A DNA stretch of 64,000 nt from an uncultured Sulfolobales archaeon. GTDB taxonomy: Archaea > Thermoproteota > Thermoprotei_A > Sulfolobales > NBVN01. Below, one piece after another: positions 1 to 8,631 of this stretch. Position 1 is the stretch's first letter, and every line of letters begins with the position of its first letter. Both the position numbers and the translations under genes were made by a program. The stretch is taken from contig CALJEN010000009.1 in NCBI GenBank assembly GCA_938073905.1, forward strand, positions 82,718 through 146,717, written 5' to 3'. The notes beneath the pieces were generated by a model, which did no database searches, was not told the DNA's origin, and saw nothing but the letters and a program-made list of their open reading frames with translations.

Positions 1-427
1 TGTACATGTCCTTGATCTCCGGGACCTGCTTGAGCTCCTCGGGCTTCATTATGTGCGGAGGCTTGCTCCCTATGACCCCCCTAACGACTCTCCCGCCCTG
101 GGTCTTGATCAGTACCCTCTGGCCCGGCAGGACCCTCTCGGACACTCCCCCGATGGGCTGGAACCTCACGAACCCCCTCTGGTCTATGTGGCTCACTATC
201 AGTCCTATCTCGTCCATGTGGCCCGCGAGCATGAGCTTTCCGCTCCCCCTGGAGCCCCTCTTGACCGCTATCACGTTACCGAGGGCGTCTATCCAGAGGG
301 AGTCCGCGTAGGGCTTCAGTTCCTCGACGACCGCGTCCCGGACGGAGTCCTCGAAGCCTGAGGGGCCCACGGTCTCCGAGAGCTTCTTGAGCAGCTGGAA
401 GACCCCCTCCTTAGTTATCTCGTACAT
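1..427 (-). CDS. M42 family metallopeptidase, N-terminal part (cut by window edge)
   Basis: Reading the minus strand from the ATG at 427 gives about 142 residues of an M42 (glutamyl aminopeptidase / deblocking aminopeptidase / endoglucanase-M-like) peptidase. The motifs seen are the N-terminal GPSGFED, the zinc-ligand block AGHMDEIG and the strand pair GFVRFQPIGG with VLPGQRV and GVIGSKPPHI, which belong to the inserted PDZ-like dimerisation domain. These enzymes are cytosolic dodecameric di-zinc aminopeptidases that trim peptides released by the proteasome. The frame stays open to base 1, so the C-terminal half with the remaining metal ligands lies outside. The gene is divergent from the neighbour starting near 467. 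Which M42 substrate class it belongs to cannot be told. Confidence 0.9.
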   Translation of the reverse strand, partial: MYEITKEGVFQLLKKLSETVGPSGFEDSVRDAVVEELKPYADSLWIDALGNVIAVKRGSRGSGKLMLAGHMDEIGLIVSHIDQRGFVRFQPIGGVSERVLPGQRVLIKTQGGRVVRGVIGSKPPHIMKPEELKQVPEIKDMY

Positions 428-466
428 GGTCTGGCCCCGCTAGCTGGGGGCCCTTGGATTAAAAAG

Positions 467-1363
467 TTGCCGCCAGGTCGGGTGGGATGTGCGCTGCGCG
501 GGGGCATCGAGGTAGTCCCGATAGCCTTCGACAGCATGGGGGTGAGGTCTATGGCCACCCTGGTGGAGACTCGGGACGCTAGGATACTCCTCGACCCCTC
601 CGCTGCCCTGGCTCCAGTTAGGTTCGGCCTGCCGCCGCACAGGCTGGAGCTGGAGGCCCTGGAGGACTCGATCTCTAGGATAGAGTCCGAGCTGGAGGAC
701 GCGGACATCGTGGTGGTCACCCACTACCACTACGACCACCACGACCCGGGGTTCAAGATCTCCGCGGAGAAGTACTCCTCCAAGCTCGTGCTGGTCAAGG
801 ACCCCCTGAGGAACATCAACGTGTCTCAGAGGATCAGAGCATCGAGGTTCCTGAAGGTGCTGAAGGCTGCCGAGGCCAGAGTCCGGGTAGCGGACGGGCA
901 GAGATTCCTGGTCGGGAAGACCGAGATAGCTTTCTCGGAGCCCGTTCCCCACGGGAACACCACCAAGCTGGGGTACGTCCTCATGCTCAGGATCGGGGAG
1001 GGTGGAGACTCTGTCGCCTACTCTTCGGACGTCGAGGGACCTCTGGAGGGTAGGGTCGTCGACTTCATGTGCGGCTCCAGGATAGCCATAGTCGACGGTC
1101 CCCCCACCTACCTAGTAGGGAGGGCCTACACTAGCGAGGACGTGGCCAGAGCCGCCGGGAACCTGGCCAGGCTGTCGGAGTGCGTCGAAGTCCTCGTGGT
1201 CGACCACCACCTGATGAGAGACCTGAACTACCCGGTGTTCCTGGAGAGGGTCTCGGAGCTCTCCGGGAGGAGGCCCATCTCGGCGGCCGAGCTCCTGGGT
1301 CGAGAGCCGAGCCTCCTCGAGGCCAGGCGGAGGGAGCTCTACGGAGCAGCCAGTGAGGAGTAG
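467..1363 (+). CDS. UPF0282 family metallo-beta-lactamase-fold protein
   Basis: The product has an MBL-fold metal site, THYHYDHHD, at about residues 84-92, then a later PHGN and VVDHHLMRD, which matches the archaeal UPF0282 family. The biochemical role is unknown; MBL-fold hydrolases of this kind usually act on phosphodiester or thioester substrates. Family members normally begin a few residues before the strand that here reads VVPIAFDSMGVRSMAT, which is well inside the frame. The TTG at 467 and GTG at 482 are the only ordinary starts, and the AT-rich TATA-like stretch lies at 458-466. If transcription starts 25 bp later, initiation would fall near the CTG at 494, so the true start is uncertain. 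Length (about 290-298 aa) fits the family. Confidence 0.85.
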   Translation: MPPGRVGCALRGGIEVVPIAFDSMGVRSMATLVETRDARILLDPSAALAPVRFGLPPHRLELEALEDSISRIESELEDADIVVVTHYHYDHHDPGFKISAEKYSSKLVLVKDPLRNINVSQRIRASRFLKVLKAAEARVRVADGQRFLVGKTEIAFSEPVPHGNTTKLGYVLMLRIGEGGDSVAYSSDVEGPLEGRVVDFMCGSRIAIVDGPPTYLVGRAYTSEDVARAAGNLARLSECVEVLVVDHHLMRDLNYPVFLERVSELSGRRPISAAELLGREPSLLEARRRELYGAASEE

Positions 1364-1535
1364 AGGCCTAGCCGCGGTCGCCGGGCTTGCGCGCGGTCAG
1401 AAACACGAGCCCACATCAGCCCTCAGACGGCAGTTTGTCTCCATCCAAGAGGCTCTGCTCTCCGAGGTTATAAGCTGCGCAGGACGTCCCGCAGATCTGG
1501 AGCGGTCCGGGGCGGTGCCGTAGCCTCGGGGACAC
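1364..1535. other. short intergenic gap, nothing recognised
   Basis: Convergent gap between the UPF0282 gene and the RNA methylase gene. No ORF, tRNA or convincing poly-T terminator was seen on either strand. Confidence 0.5.
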
Positions 1536-2708
1536 CTAGCAGCTCCGCTTCTTGACCAGCTTGGCTATGAAGTAGCCCGGGGTATCGTGCTCGTGAGGAT
1601 GGAAGCGGGCGAAGAGCTCCCGGTACTGTCCGTGCACCCCCCTAGAGGCCCTGTCCGCCCGGACCTCGCCGACCTCCAGGCACCTATCCTCCTCCAGCAT
1701 CCTCTCGATGACCTCCTCGTTCTCCTCTACGGTCACGGTGCACGTAGAGTAGACCACGGTTCCCCCCGGCTTCACCATCCTGGAGGCCGCTCTCAGGAAC
1801 TGGAGCTGGTAGTTCATCAGCGCCAGGACGTCTCCGTAGCTCTTGCGGTCCTCCAGCTTGGGCCTCACCCCGAGGGCGGAGCACGGGGGGTCTACTATGA
1901 CCTTGTCTGGCCTCAGCCACGGGAAGTCCTCGTCCGCGTACCTAGAGTCGGCGACCCAGGCCTCCACGGAGGGCAGGTGGCCCAGCCTGGAGAGCTCCTC
2001 CCTCATCCTCTCGACCTTCCCCCTGGACCTGTCGAAGGCTATGACCCTGGCTCCGCCGCCCGAGAGCTCGACGACGTGGCCCGTCTTTCCCCCGGGCGCC
2101 GCGCAGAGGTCCACCACCAGCTCACCGGGCGCGGGCTCTAGCTGCCTGGCTACGTACATGGCCGGCAGGCTCTGCGGGTACACGAGGCCCTCGGCGAACT
2201 CCGGCAGCTCCCTCACCCTCACCGTCCTGTAGAGAGACCTGAAGACCTCGACCACGAGCCCCCGGCGGCTCCCGATGACCTCGCGGCAGTCCCTCGCCGC
2301 GACTCCCTCTCCCACCGGCAGCCCCGACCTGGTGACCACGGTCACCTCGTCACCCCTCCTGACGTCGCCGGGACACTTCACGACTCCGGGAGCGTAGAGG
2401 TTCGCTCCGAGGGCTACGGACTCCGCGGCCTCCTTGGACGCCACGACCACCTTGTCGCCGCGATCCACCCTGAAGGGTCCCTCCACTCTGAAGTACACGG
2501 CCTCGGGCAGCACCTCGTCCCGGTGGGCCTCCACCCCCCTCTCGGCCAGCCTGTCCAGCAGGACTCCGGGCTCCACCCTGAGGGTGTTTACCCTGACGTA
2601 CAACCTCCTGCCGGGAGACCCGACGCTTTCGATGAAGAGACCGAGGCTCTGTCCGTAAACCCTCCGCAGCGCGTCCAGCAGCCGCGTGTCGTAGTCGAGG
2701 TTTCTCAT
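1536..2708 (-). CDS. NSUN6-like RNA cytosine-C5 methyltransferase with PUA domain
   Basis: This 390-residue protein combines an N-terminal NSUN segment, a PUA RNA-binding domain (about residues 83-155) inserted before the catalytic part, and a Rossmann methyltransferase domain. Visible motifs are the SAM loop DLCAAPGGKTG (200-210), the proton-handling DPPCSALG with Cys276, and the nucleophile loop STCTV with Cys323. This order is that of the archaeal and human NSUN6 branch, which methylates C72 in the tRNA acceptor stem, rather than RsmB. It has its own promoter: a TATA-like ATAATAATG around 2748-2757 and a Shine-Dalgarno-like GAGGTGAGGT directly before the ATG, so this gene is probably led, unlike many neighbours. 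The target RNA is inferred. Confidence 0.92.
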   Translation of the reverse strand: MRNLDYDTRLLDALRRVYGQSLGLFIESVGSPGRRLYVRVNTLRVEPGVLLDRLAERGVEAHRDEVLPEAVYFRVEGPFRVDRGDKVVVASKEAAESVALGANLYAPGVVKCPGDVRRGDEVTVVTRSGLPVGEGVAARDCREVIGSRRGLVVEVFRSLYRTVRVRELPEFAEGLVYPQSLPAMYVARQLEPAPGELVVDLCAAPGGKTGHVVELSGGGARVIAFDRSRGKVERMREELSRLGHLPSVEAWVADSRYADEDFPWLRPDKVIVDPPCSALGVRPKLEDRKSYGDVLALMNYQLQFLRAASRMVKPGGTVVYSTCTVTVEENEEVIERMLEEDRCLEVGEVRADRASRGVHGQYRELFARFHPHEHDTPGYFIAKLVKKRSC

Positions 2709-2889
2709 ACCTCACCTCTACTGCGAAACCGTTGTCGCGTAGTTAACATTATTATAACTGCGCGTTCCACCTCGACGGCCTCCGGGGAGCGGCGGGCGCC
2801 TCGCAGTGCGCCCGCTCGCTCCGCACCACACCGGACACGCCGGCGGCCTTCGCGATACCGTGTAGCGCTAGGAAGTAGCACATAAAGTC

Positions 2890-2916
2890 AGCTATCTAGG
2901 AACTGCCGATATACCC
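2890..2916 (+). repeat. dispersed 27-bp repeat, copy 1
   Basis: These 27 bases match 33034-33060 at 24 of 27 positions, including the uninterrupted TAGGAACTGC core and the ATACCC end. Both copies lie upstream of a plus-strand gene. Function unknown; the ATATACC portion could act as a TATA box. Confidence 0.7.
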
Positions 2917-2953
2917 GCATTCCCCATGGAGAACTCGCGCGGTTTCTTGAATT

Positions 2954-2962
2954 CTTTATAAT
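2954..2962 (+). promoter_or_regulatory. TATA box of the 2996 gene
   Basis: CTTTATAAT lies about 35 bp before the ATG at 2996, which predicts a transcript start around 2985 and almost no leader. Confidence 0.55.
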
Positions 2963-2995
2963 CTGCCTCGGGAACGTAGGTATGGGCGCGGGCGT

Positions 2996-3319
2996 ATGAG
3001 CGGCGAGGTGCGTATGGTGATCAAGACTCAGGACGGCAGGTACGATGCCCTTCTGACCGTAGTCCTGGGAGGTAGGAGGTACTACATGATAGTGAGCGGC
3101 TTGACCAGGACCCCCAAGGTGGTCAGGGTCCAGGAGTCGGGAGACCTGGTCAGGCTGGAGCTTCTGGACCACTTCGAGCGCGGCTTCCTCACGTGCGTGC
3201 TGGAGCGCAGGCGCTTCGACGAGGAGTTCGCCAACTTCAGGTGCGCTCCCGGGAGCGCCTGGATCGTGAGCGAGGAGACCCTGCTGAGGCACAGACAGCG
3301 CTCCGAGGCCTCCACCTAG
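2996..3319 (+). CDS. conserved-looking small protein of unknown function
   Basis: A 107-residue protein not assigned to any family. It is predominantly beta-strand in character (IKTQDGRYDALLTVVLGGRRYYMIVSG) with a charged alpha-helical end and two cysteines. The ATG at 2996 is preceded by a TATA box at the right distance. It sits 11 bp before the permuted GTPase gene and on the same strand, so the two are probably co-transcribed and may share a role in ribosome assembly; that link is inference from position only. Codon use looks like its neighbours. Confidence 0.6.
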   Translation: MSGEVRMVIKTQDGRYDALLTVVLGGRRYYMIVSGLTRTPKVVRVQESGDLVRLELLDHFERGFLTCVLERRRFDEEFANFRCAPGSAWIVSEETLLRHRQRSEAST

Positions 3320-3330
3320 GCCAAGCGCCC

Positions 3331-4158
3331 ATGAGGTTCGCCAGCTGGAGGCTCGTCGGGGAGCTTCTGAGGCTGTCCGACGTAGTCCTCGAGCTCACGG
3401 ACTCTAGAGACCCCCTGAACACGAGGAGCGCGAAGCTCGAGAGGATGGCATCTAGAGCCGGGAAGCCACTCGTGGTAGTGATGAACAAGGCAGACCTGGT
3501 GCCCCAGAGCGTATGCGAGGAGTGGAGGGAGTTCTTCAAGAGCAGGCTCGGCCTCGAGGCCGTATACGTATCGGCTCGCGAGAGGCTCGGGACGAGGATC
3601 CTGAGGAAGACCGTCGAGAGGGTGGCTCGGGAATCCGGGGCGAGCGGGGAGAGGGTGGTCGTATCCGTCTTCGGCCTGCCCAAGGTCGGGAAGTCGACTC
3701 TCGTGAACACGCTCAAGGGGAGGCACTCGGTCCCGACCTCCCCCTATCCTGGGTCTCCCGGCTACACCGTCAAGGCCAGGCTCCTCAGGATAGGCGGGAG
3801 ACTGTACATGATAGATACCCCGGGCATAGTGCCGCCCGAGGGGGGAGACGTGGAGGCCGTCATAAGGTCGAGACCCGTGGACGAGCTCCCCAACCCGGAG
3901 AGGGTGGCGGTGGACCTGATCCGGAAGGTCTTGAGGTACAACGGGAGGGCCTTCCTCGACGCGTACGGGCTCGAGGCGGAGGACCCCGGTGAGATAATCG
4001 CCGGAGTGGCTAGGCTCAGGGGATGGGTTAGAGGGGGTGAGCCGAACGTGTACGAGGCGTCGAAGGCTATAATAAGGGACTACCTAGACGGCAAGATAGT
4101 GTACTACTACAGCCCTCCCGCGGATCCCGGTGCCCCGCTCGGGGGAAGGCGGTCCTAG
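3331..4158 (+). CDS. circularly permuted GTPase, YlqF/YawG (MMR1-HSR1) family
   Basis: The ATG at 3331 gives about 275 residues; an open frame extends upstream to 3193 but overlaps the previous gene and lacks family sequence. GTPase motifs occur in permuted order: G4 NKAD at 52-55, then the P-loop GLPKVGKST near 114, then G3 DTPG near 161. This G4-G5-G1-G2-G3 order is the hallmark of the YlqF/Nog2/Lsg1 group, whose members act in assembly of the large ribosomal subunit. The N-terminal SDVVLELTDSRDPLNTRS is typical of the archaeal members. The last four bases overlap the stop of the convergent rpiA gene. Role in 50S assembly is inferred from family membership. Confidence 0.9.
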   Translation: MRFASWRLVGELLRLSDVVLELTDSRDPLNTRSAKLERMASRAGKPLVVVMNKADLVPQSVCEEWREFFKSRLGLEAVYVSARERLGTRILRKTVERVARESGASGERVVVSVFGLPKVGKSTLVNTLKGRHSVPTSPYPGSPGYTVKARLLRIGGRLYMIDTPGIVPPEGGDVEAVIRSRPVDELPNPERVAVDLIRKVLRYNGRAFLDAYGLEAEDPGEIIAGVARLRGWVRGGEPNVYEASKAIIRDYLDGKIVYYYSPPADPGAPLGGRRS

Positions 4159-4874
4159 GAGCCTGGGCTCGCCCGCTCCTCCCGCGGTCTCCTGTAGGTG
4201 ACCACCTCAACCCTGCCGTCGCTCCTGCCTATCACCAGCACGTCCGCATACCCTATGAAGATCCCGTGACCGATCACCCCGGGCAGCCTCTCGAGGAAGC
4301 CGGCCACGCGCTCCAGCTCCATGTGCTCCGGAGGCTCCACGTCGATTACGGCTCCTCCGAGGTCTGTGATCACCGGCAGCCTCTTGCCCTGGGGGACTCT
4401 GAGGCGGCACCCGAAGCCCGCGTCCTCCAGCCTCCTCTTCACTATGCTCACCGCCTGGGGAACGACCTCGACCGGTATAGGTCTGCCGTGCGGAACCCTC
4501 GGGAACACCTTCAGCTCGTCTACTATGAACACCCTCAGGTCGGACGCGGACGCCAGCACCTTCTCCATGGTCATGGCCCCCCCTCCCCCCTTGATCATCC
4601 TCCCCAGCGGGTCGACCTCGTCGGCAGAGTCTATGTAGATGTCCAGGCGCTCGACGGTCACCGGGTCGACGGGGCTCAGTCCGAGGGACTTGGCAGCCAG
4701 CGCGGTGTCTATGGACGAGGCGACGAGGGTCTTGTCGGTCAGCTTGTCGTAGACGGTCTTCAGGAACACCTCGACGGTGGACCCGGTGCCCAGACCCACG
4801 ACCCTGGCGGCATCGAGGTACTCCGCGACCCTCATAGCGGCGGCCCTCCTAGCGGCCTCCAGGGCTTCGCTCAC
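4155..4874 (-). CDS. rpiA: ribose-5-phosphate isomerase A
   Basis: 239 residues, the normal RpiA length. Visible motifs are the substrate-binding VGLGTGSTVEVFL near residue 26, the DSADEVDPLGRMIKGGGGAMTMEKV block with catalytic Asp and Lys, and the later GRPIPVEV. The enzyme interconverts ribose 5-phosphate and ribulose 5-phosphate and supplies ribose for nucleotide synthesis; many archaea without an oxidative pentose pathway rely on it together with the ribulose monophosphate route. The start is GTG at 4874, with a TATA-like GATTTATT around 4901-4909, which predicts a leaderless transcript. Convergent with the GTPase gene, 4-bp overlap. Confidence 0.95.
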   Translation of the reverse strand: MSEALEAARRAAAMRVAEYLDAARVVGLGTGSTVEVFLKTVYDKLTDKTLVASSIDTALAAKSLGLSPVDPVTVERLDIYIDSADEVDPLGRMIKGGGGAMTMEKVLASASDLRVFIVDELKVFPRVPHGRPIPVEVVPQAVSIVKRRLEDAGFGCRLRVPQGKRLPVITDLGGAVIDVEPPEHMELERVAGFLERLPGVIGHGIFIGYADVLVIGRSDGRVEVVTYRRPREERASPGS

Positions 4875-4933
4875 GCGCTCCCCCGCGCTCGGAGTCCTCT
4901 AGCGAATAAATCCAGGGGCGGGACAGGATAACA

Positions 4934-4942
4934 CGTTTATAA
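4934..4942 (+). promoter_or_regulatory. TATA box for the HTH regulator gene
   Basis: GTTTATAAC about 30 bp before the GTG at 4970. Together with the minus-strand box near 4905 it makes this a compact divergent promoter region. Confidence 0.6.
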
Positions 4943-4969
4943 CCTCATAAGAATAGCACTCGGGTAGGC

Positions 4970-5938
4970 GTGAGCTCGGCGTCTAGGAGAGTCAGGGACT
5001 TGCTGAACGAGTCAGCGAAGAGGGTAGTCGAGCTCAGCTACCCGGTGAACTACAGGGAGAGGTCCATAGACTTCGTGGCCACCCTCGGCGGAGGCGGCGA
5101 GAGGTCTGCGCGGCCGCCCGATGGCGTAGTAATCAAGGTAGGTCCCGGGAGGAGCTCCGGAGTCAACCCCGAGACCGAGGAGGACTTGGTCGACTTCGCC
5201 GACGCCATAGACGGCATCCCGCTCGTCGTCGACGAGAGGCTCTACGACAACATAGTCTTCGAGCGCGGGAGCGTCTTCGCCGTCAACGAGAGGACTCTGG
5301 AGAACCTGATCAGGGAGCGCGAGCTTATAGCCCTCTACAGACGCAACGAGCTCTACGTGGCTCTGAACGTCGAGCACATCGAGAGGGAGGTAACCAGGGG
5401 CAGCCTAAGGCTATCCGAGATCTCGGACGTCCTCGGCCTCAGCAGGAAGAGCGTGGAGAGCTACCTGAGGGGCCCGGGGCTGGTAAGCATAGAGAAAGCG
5501 GAGAAGCTGGTGGCGGAGTATGATGCCAACGTGATAATGCCGGTGGGCTACAGAGTCCTCAGGAGGCTATTCGGGAGGAAGGAGAGAGCCCAGCCGGGCT
5601 TCGTCAGGGAGGTCGGCTGCGGGCCGGTGGTCTACAGCCTGCGCAAGACCACGGTAGACCTGATCGTCAGGGAGGTCCCTCCCGAGGGCTCCCGCTTCCT
5701 CAGGTTCTACGTCGACTTCGAGAGGACGCGGTCCGTCAAGTACGTCAAGGCGAAGGTGCTCAACGCTCTGAGGCTGGCCAGGGAGCTCGGCGCCGAGCTG
5801 GAGGTGACAGCGTCCGATAGCTCGTCGCTCGAGACTCTGAGGAGGGAAATCGAGAGCGAGGTCGGGAGGGACGCGGTCTTCTACATCAGGTTCTCCTCGA
5901 GGGGCCCAGAGCATGCCTCTCGACGTAGCTCAGTATGA
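4970..5938 (+). CDS. archaeal HTH transcriptional regulator (MTH967-like family)
   Basis: This 322-residue protein resembles the archaeal putative HTH regulators of roughly this size. The N-terminal third carries a nuclease-like alpha/beta fold without obvious catalytic residues (VVIKVGPGRSSGVNPETEEDLVDFADAI). An XRE-type helix-turn-helix follows near residues 130-165 (LRLSEISDVLGLSRKSVESYLRG, quoted in part), then a long C-terminal alpha/beta region. Target genes are unknown. Initiation at GTG 4970 is supported by the TATA box 30 bp upstream. The end overlaps the convergent DUF373 gene by 53 bp, which is unusually long. It is divergent from rpiA but a regulatory link is only speculation. Confidence 0.75.
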   Translation: MSSASRRVRDLLNESAKRVVELSYPVNYRERSIDFVATLGGGGERSARPPDGVVIKVGPGRSSGVNPETEEDLVDFADAIDGIPLVVDERLYDNIVFERGSVFAVNERTLENLIRERELIALYRRNELYVALNVEHIEREVTRGSLRLSEISDVLGLSRKSVESYLRGPGLVSIEKAEKLVAEYDANVIMPVGYRVLRRLFGRKERAQPGFVREVGCGPVVYSLRKTTVDLIVREVPPEGSRFLRFYVDFERTRSVKYVKAKVLNALRLARELGAELEVTASDSSSLETLRREIESEVGRDAVFYIRFSSRGPEHASRRSSV

Positions 5939-6965
5939 CGTAGACTGCTACTAGGGAAAGCGAGAGGACCGCGAAGGTGCTGACCACACCCAGGTCGTAG
6001 AGCACCGCAATGATGTCGAGCCCGGGGTAGCTGACCACGATGTCGGCGACTCTGTTCACGTACACCGCTATCAGTATCGTGAAGACTATCGCGAGGGAGT
6101 CCCGCCACGCTCTCAGGCTCCTCCTGAGGAGCTTGGACGTCAGCTTTCCGCTGTAGAGCACTACGACCGATAGCGCTAGGAACGGGACGAGGGTCTTCAG
6201 GTAGATGCCCAGAGACCTCGGGCACATCGAGAACTCCTGGGCCACCAGCGCGCCGACGAGGAATGCCGCACCGGCGATAATAGACGCCAGGGAGAGGACC
6301 GTGGTGACCCTGTATATGGAGGACGCGTACCACTTCCTCGCTATCAGCTCGGGGATGTGAAAGCCCCTCACGACCATGAAGGCTCCCAGGACTCCCAGAG
6401 TCACGGCCCACGCGTACTCGGGGTACGGCGAGCTGCTGACTAGGGCGTAGACTATGAAGAGAAGTCCCGGAAGCCCGAAGAAAAGTCTCGAGTACCTCGG
6501 GTCCTCCACGGCCTTCCTCAGGTACCTGCCCAGCAGCACGTAGGTCTCCTCGACGCCCCTGAGCTGCTCGACCACGACCCTCTCGACGGCTACTATGTTC
6601 ACCTGCCCCTGCACCACGGGGATCACGAGCTCGTCCTCGACGCTGTCGAGGACTAGGACTACGTCGGCGACCCCGGTAGAGTCGAGCACGCGGGCCAGCT
6701 GGTCCCTGAGCCTCCTGCCCGCCTCTACGTGGCTCTCACTGCTGCCCGAGATCAGGGCTACCTCGGGCTCGTACTCCCTAGCCCTGAGCTCCTCGTAGAG
6801 GTGGAGCGAGTGGAAGAGGACGTTGAGGTCCGAGTCGTCCGGGAAGACCTTCCCGAACTTCAGCGCCGCGTTGACCAGGTGAGAGTAGCCCAGTACGGGG
6901 GTCTCCACTCCAGCCTTGGAGACGTCGTCGTCGTAGTCCACCGCCAGGACTAGTATCTTCCTCAT
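5886..6965 (-). CDS. DUF373 family integral membrane protein
   Basis: The N-terminal part (about 1-150) is a soluble alpha/beta domain beginning KILVLAVDYDDDVSKAGVETP, with the acidic residues typical of DUF373. The C-terminal part carries five to six hydrophobic segments (around LFFGLPGLLFIVYALV, AWAVTLGVLGAFMVV, TVLSLASIIAGAAFLVGALV, FLALSVVVLYSG, IAVYVNRVADIVV and VVSTFAVLSLSLVAVYVIL). DUF373 proteins are widespread in archaea and have no assigned function. The start ATG 6965 overlaps the stop of the coiled-coil gene by 4 bp, so 6965, 7864 and 8568 form one translationally coupled operon. The 3' end overlaps the convergent regulator gene. Confidence 0.85.
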   Translation of the reverse strand: MRKILVLAVDYDDDVSKAGVETPVLGYSHLVNAALKFGKVFPDDSDLNVLFHSLHLYEELRAREYEPEVALISGSSESHVEAGRRLRDQLARVLDSTGVADVVLVLDSVEDELVIPVVQGQVNIVAVERVVVEQLRGVEETYVLLGRYLRKAVEDPRYSRLFFGLPGLLFIVYALVSSSPYPEYAWAVTLGVLGAFMVVRGFHIPELIARKWYASSIYRVTTVLSLASIIAGAAFLVGALVAQEFSMCPRSLGIYLKTLVPFLALSVVVLYSGKLTSKLLRRSLRAWRDSLAIVFTILIAVYVNRVADIVVSYPGLDIIAVLYDLGVVSTFAVLSLSLVAVYVILSYVERHALGPSRRT

Positions 6966-7864
6966 CTCTCTTCTTCAACTATATCTTCGTAAGAGCCGTA
7001 TAATACCCGGGCCTCGGCGAAGCTCAGCCTCCCGCCCTTCCTCGCTTTCTCCTCGGCCTCCCTCTTCTTCCTGTCCAGGATCTCTAGAGCCCTCTGCCGC
7101 GACCTGCTCTCCCTGAACGCTCTGAGCTCCTCGATGAACTTCCCGAGCTCGCCGCTCAGCGACCGCAGCTCCCCCTTGATCTCGAGCAGCTTGCTCACGG
7201 ACGAGCTCAGCTCCCCGACCAGCTGGTCTAGGGCTCTCCTCTGCTCCTCCATCTCCGACCTGAGCTCCTCGGCTCTGGACTTGTGCCTCGATATCTCCCG
7301 GGTCAGCTGGTCTATCATCTTCCCGAGGTCTTCTATGTTTATCCTGGCCGCGGTTATCTCGGCCCTGAGCTCGCCCGCCTCGCTAGACCTCCTCAGGCTC
7401 TCGTAGATCCTCTCCAGCTCCGCCTCGAGTCCCGCTATCTCCTTGACTAGCCTGTTCTCCTCCTCGAGGCTCAGGGACTCCGTGATTATCCTCCACTCGA
7501 GCTTCTCGATGCGCGCCCTCAAGGCCTCCGCTCTCGACCGCAGCCTACCCGCGTCCCTGACGTCGAGCTTGGAGAGGAGCTCGTAGAGCTTCTCCCTCTT
7601 CCTCCTGAGCTCGCCGACGTGCCTCCGCCTCTCCTCGATCAGCTTCCTGCGCTCCTCTATCAGAGACCTCAGGCTGTCCCTGACCGCGAAGTACTCGTTC
7701 TTCAGATCCCTGAGCCTGCTCCTCGTCGCGGCGATCCTGGTCTTCAGGTCTCTAATGGTGCCGACCAGTCTGTCTCGCTCCGACCTGAGCTCGGCTATCC
7801 TCTCCCGAGTCCTCTCGATTCTCGAGAGCAGCTCCTCCTCGGACGAGGGCTGGGCCAATCTCAC
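6962..7864 (-). CDS. COG1340-like archaeal coiled-coil protein
   Basis: Three hundred residues, almost all heptad-rich and highly charged (for example RIERTRERIAELRSERDRLV and REEAEEKARKGG-like tail segments). It has no signal peptide, no membrane segment and no enzymatic motif. The pattern, with a conserved short segment near WRIITESLSLEEENRLVKE, fits the uncharacterised archaeal coiled-coil family COG1340. It likely forms long dimers; a structural or chromosome-associated role is often suggested but not shown. It overlaps both neighbours by 4 bp (ATGA-type junctions), so its expression is coupled to the acyl-CoA synthetase beta gene upstream and the DUF373 gene downstream. Confidence 0.8.
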   Translation of the reverse strand: MRLAQPSSEEELLSRIERTRERIAELRSERDRLVGTIRDLKTRIAATRSRLRDLKNEYFAVRDSLRSLIEERRKLIEERRRHVGELRRKREKLYELLSKLDVRDAGRLRSRAEALRARIEKLEWRIITESLSLEEENRLVKEIAGLEAELERIYESLRRSSEAGELRAEITAARINIEDLGKMIDQLTREISRHKSRAEELRSEMEEQRRALDQLVGELSSSVSKLLEIKGELRSLSGELGKFIEELRAFRESRSRQRALEILDRKKREAEEKARKGGRLSFAEARVLYGSYEDIVEEER

Positions 7865-8568
7865 ACTCTCTTGAGCAGGATTCTCGCGTCGGCTATCTTA
7901 GCTCCCTTGCCCTCGGGGAAGACCATTATCGGGTTCAGGTCTACGTCGGTGACCTCCGGGACCTCCTCCATGAGCTTCCCGACCTTTAGTATTATGTCGA
8001 CTATCGCCCTCCTGTCCCTGGGGGGCGCACCCCTGTAGCCTCGGAGTATGCTCGCCGACTTTATCTCCCGGAGCATCTCCTCAGCGTCGTACTCCGTGAT
8101 CGGCGTTATCCTCAGAGAGACGTCCCTGAGCACCTCGACGAAGATCCCCCCTAGGCCGAACATCACCACCGGTCCGAAGAGCGGGTCTCTGGTAGACCCC
8201 ACGATCACCTCCAGGTCCTGGGGGACCATCTCCTGGACGAGTATTCCGGTGACTCTCGCGGTCGGAGCCCTGGACTTCACGTTCAGCATTATGGTGCCGA
8301 ACCACTTGCGGACCTCCTCCTCCGAGGATATGTTCACCTTGACGCCGCCGACGTCGGACTTGTGGACGATGTCTGGGCTCACGATCTTCAGAACCACCGG
8401 GTACCCTATCCTCTCCGCCGCGCTGACCGCCTCCTCCTCGCTGGCGGCTAGGGAGAACTTGGGGACCGGGAGCTCGTAGGCCTCGAGGAACTCGTAGGCC
8501 TCGTGCTCGAGCAGCTTGTTCCTCCCCTCCTCGAGGGCCCGATATATCAGCTCTCTGGGTGCGGCCAT
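7861..8568 (-). CDS. ADP-forming acyl/acetyl-CoA synthetase, beta (ATP-grasp) subunit
   Basis: At 235 residues this is the size of stand-alone beta subunits. It shows the ATP-grasp features YPVVLKIVSPDIVHKSDVGGV, VQEMVPQDLEVIVGSTRDP, PLFGPVVMFGLGGIFVEVL and the C-terminal DLNPIMVF. The enzyme makes ATP from ADP and phosphate while releasing acetate or another acid from its CoA thioester; the alpha subunit with the CoA-binding domain and catalytic histidine is not in this window. The ATG at 8568 heads the three-gene operon with the coiled-coil and DUF373 proteins. Whether the substrate is acetyl, aryl or branched acyl cannot be told from this subunit. Confidence 0.92.
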   Translation of the reverse strand: MAAPRELIYRALEEGRNKLLEHEAYEFLEAYELPVPKFSLAASEEEAVSAAERIGYPVVLKIVSPDIVHKSDVGGVKVNISSEEEVRKWFGTIMLNVKSRAPTARVTGILVQEMVPQDLEVIVGSTRDPLFGPVVMFGLGGIFVEVLRDVSLRITPITEYDAEEMLREIKSASILRGYRGAPPRDRRAIVDIILKVGKLMEEVPEVTDVDLNPIMVFPEGKGAKIADARILLKRV

Positions 8569-8631
8569 TCTGCCACCGGGTACCTCTCGAGCCTATACCT
8601 TAATAGCTTTACTGCTGGGGCCCGACGGAGC

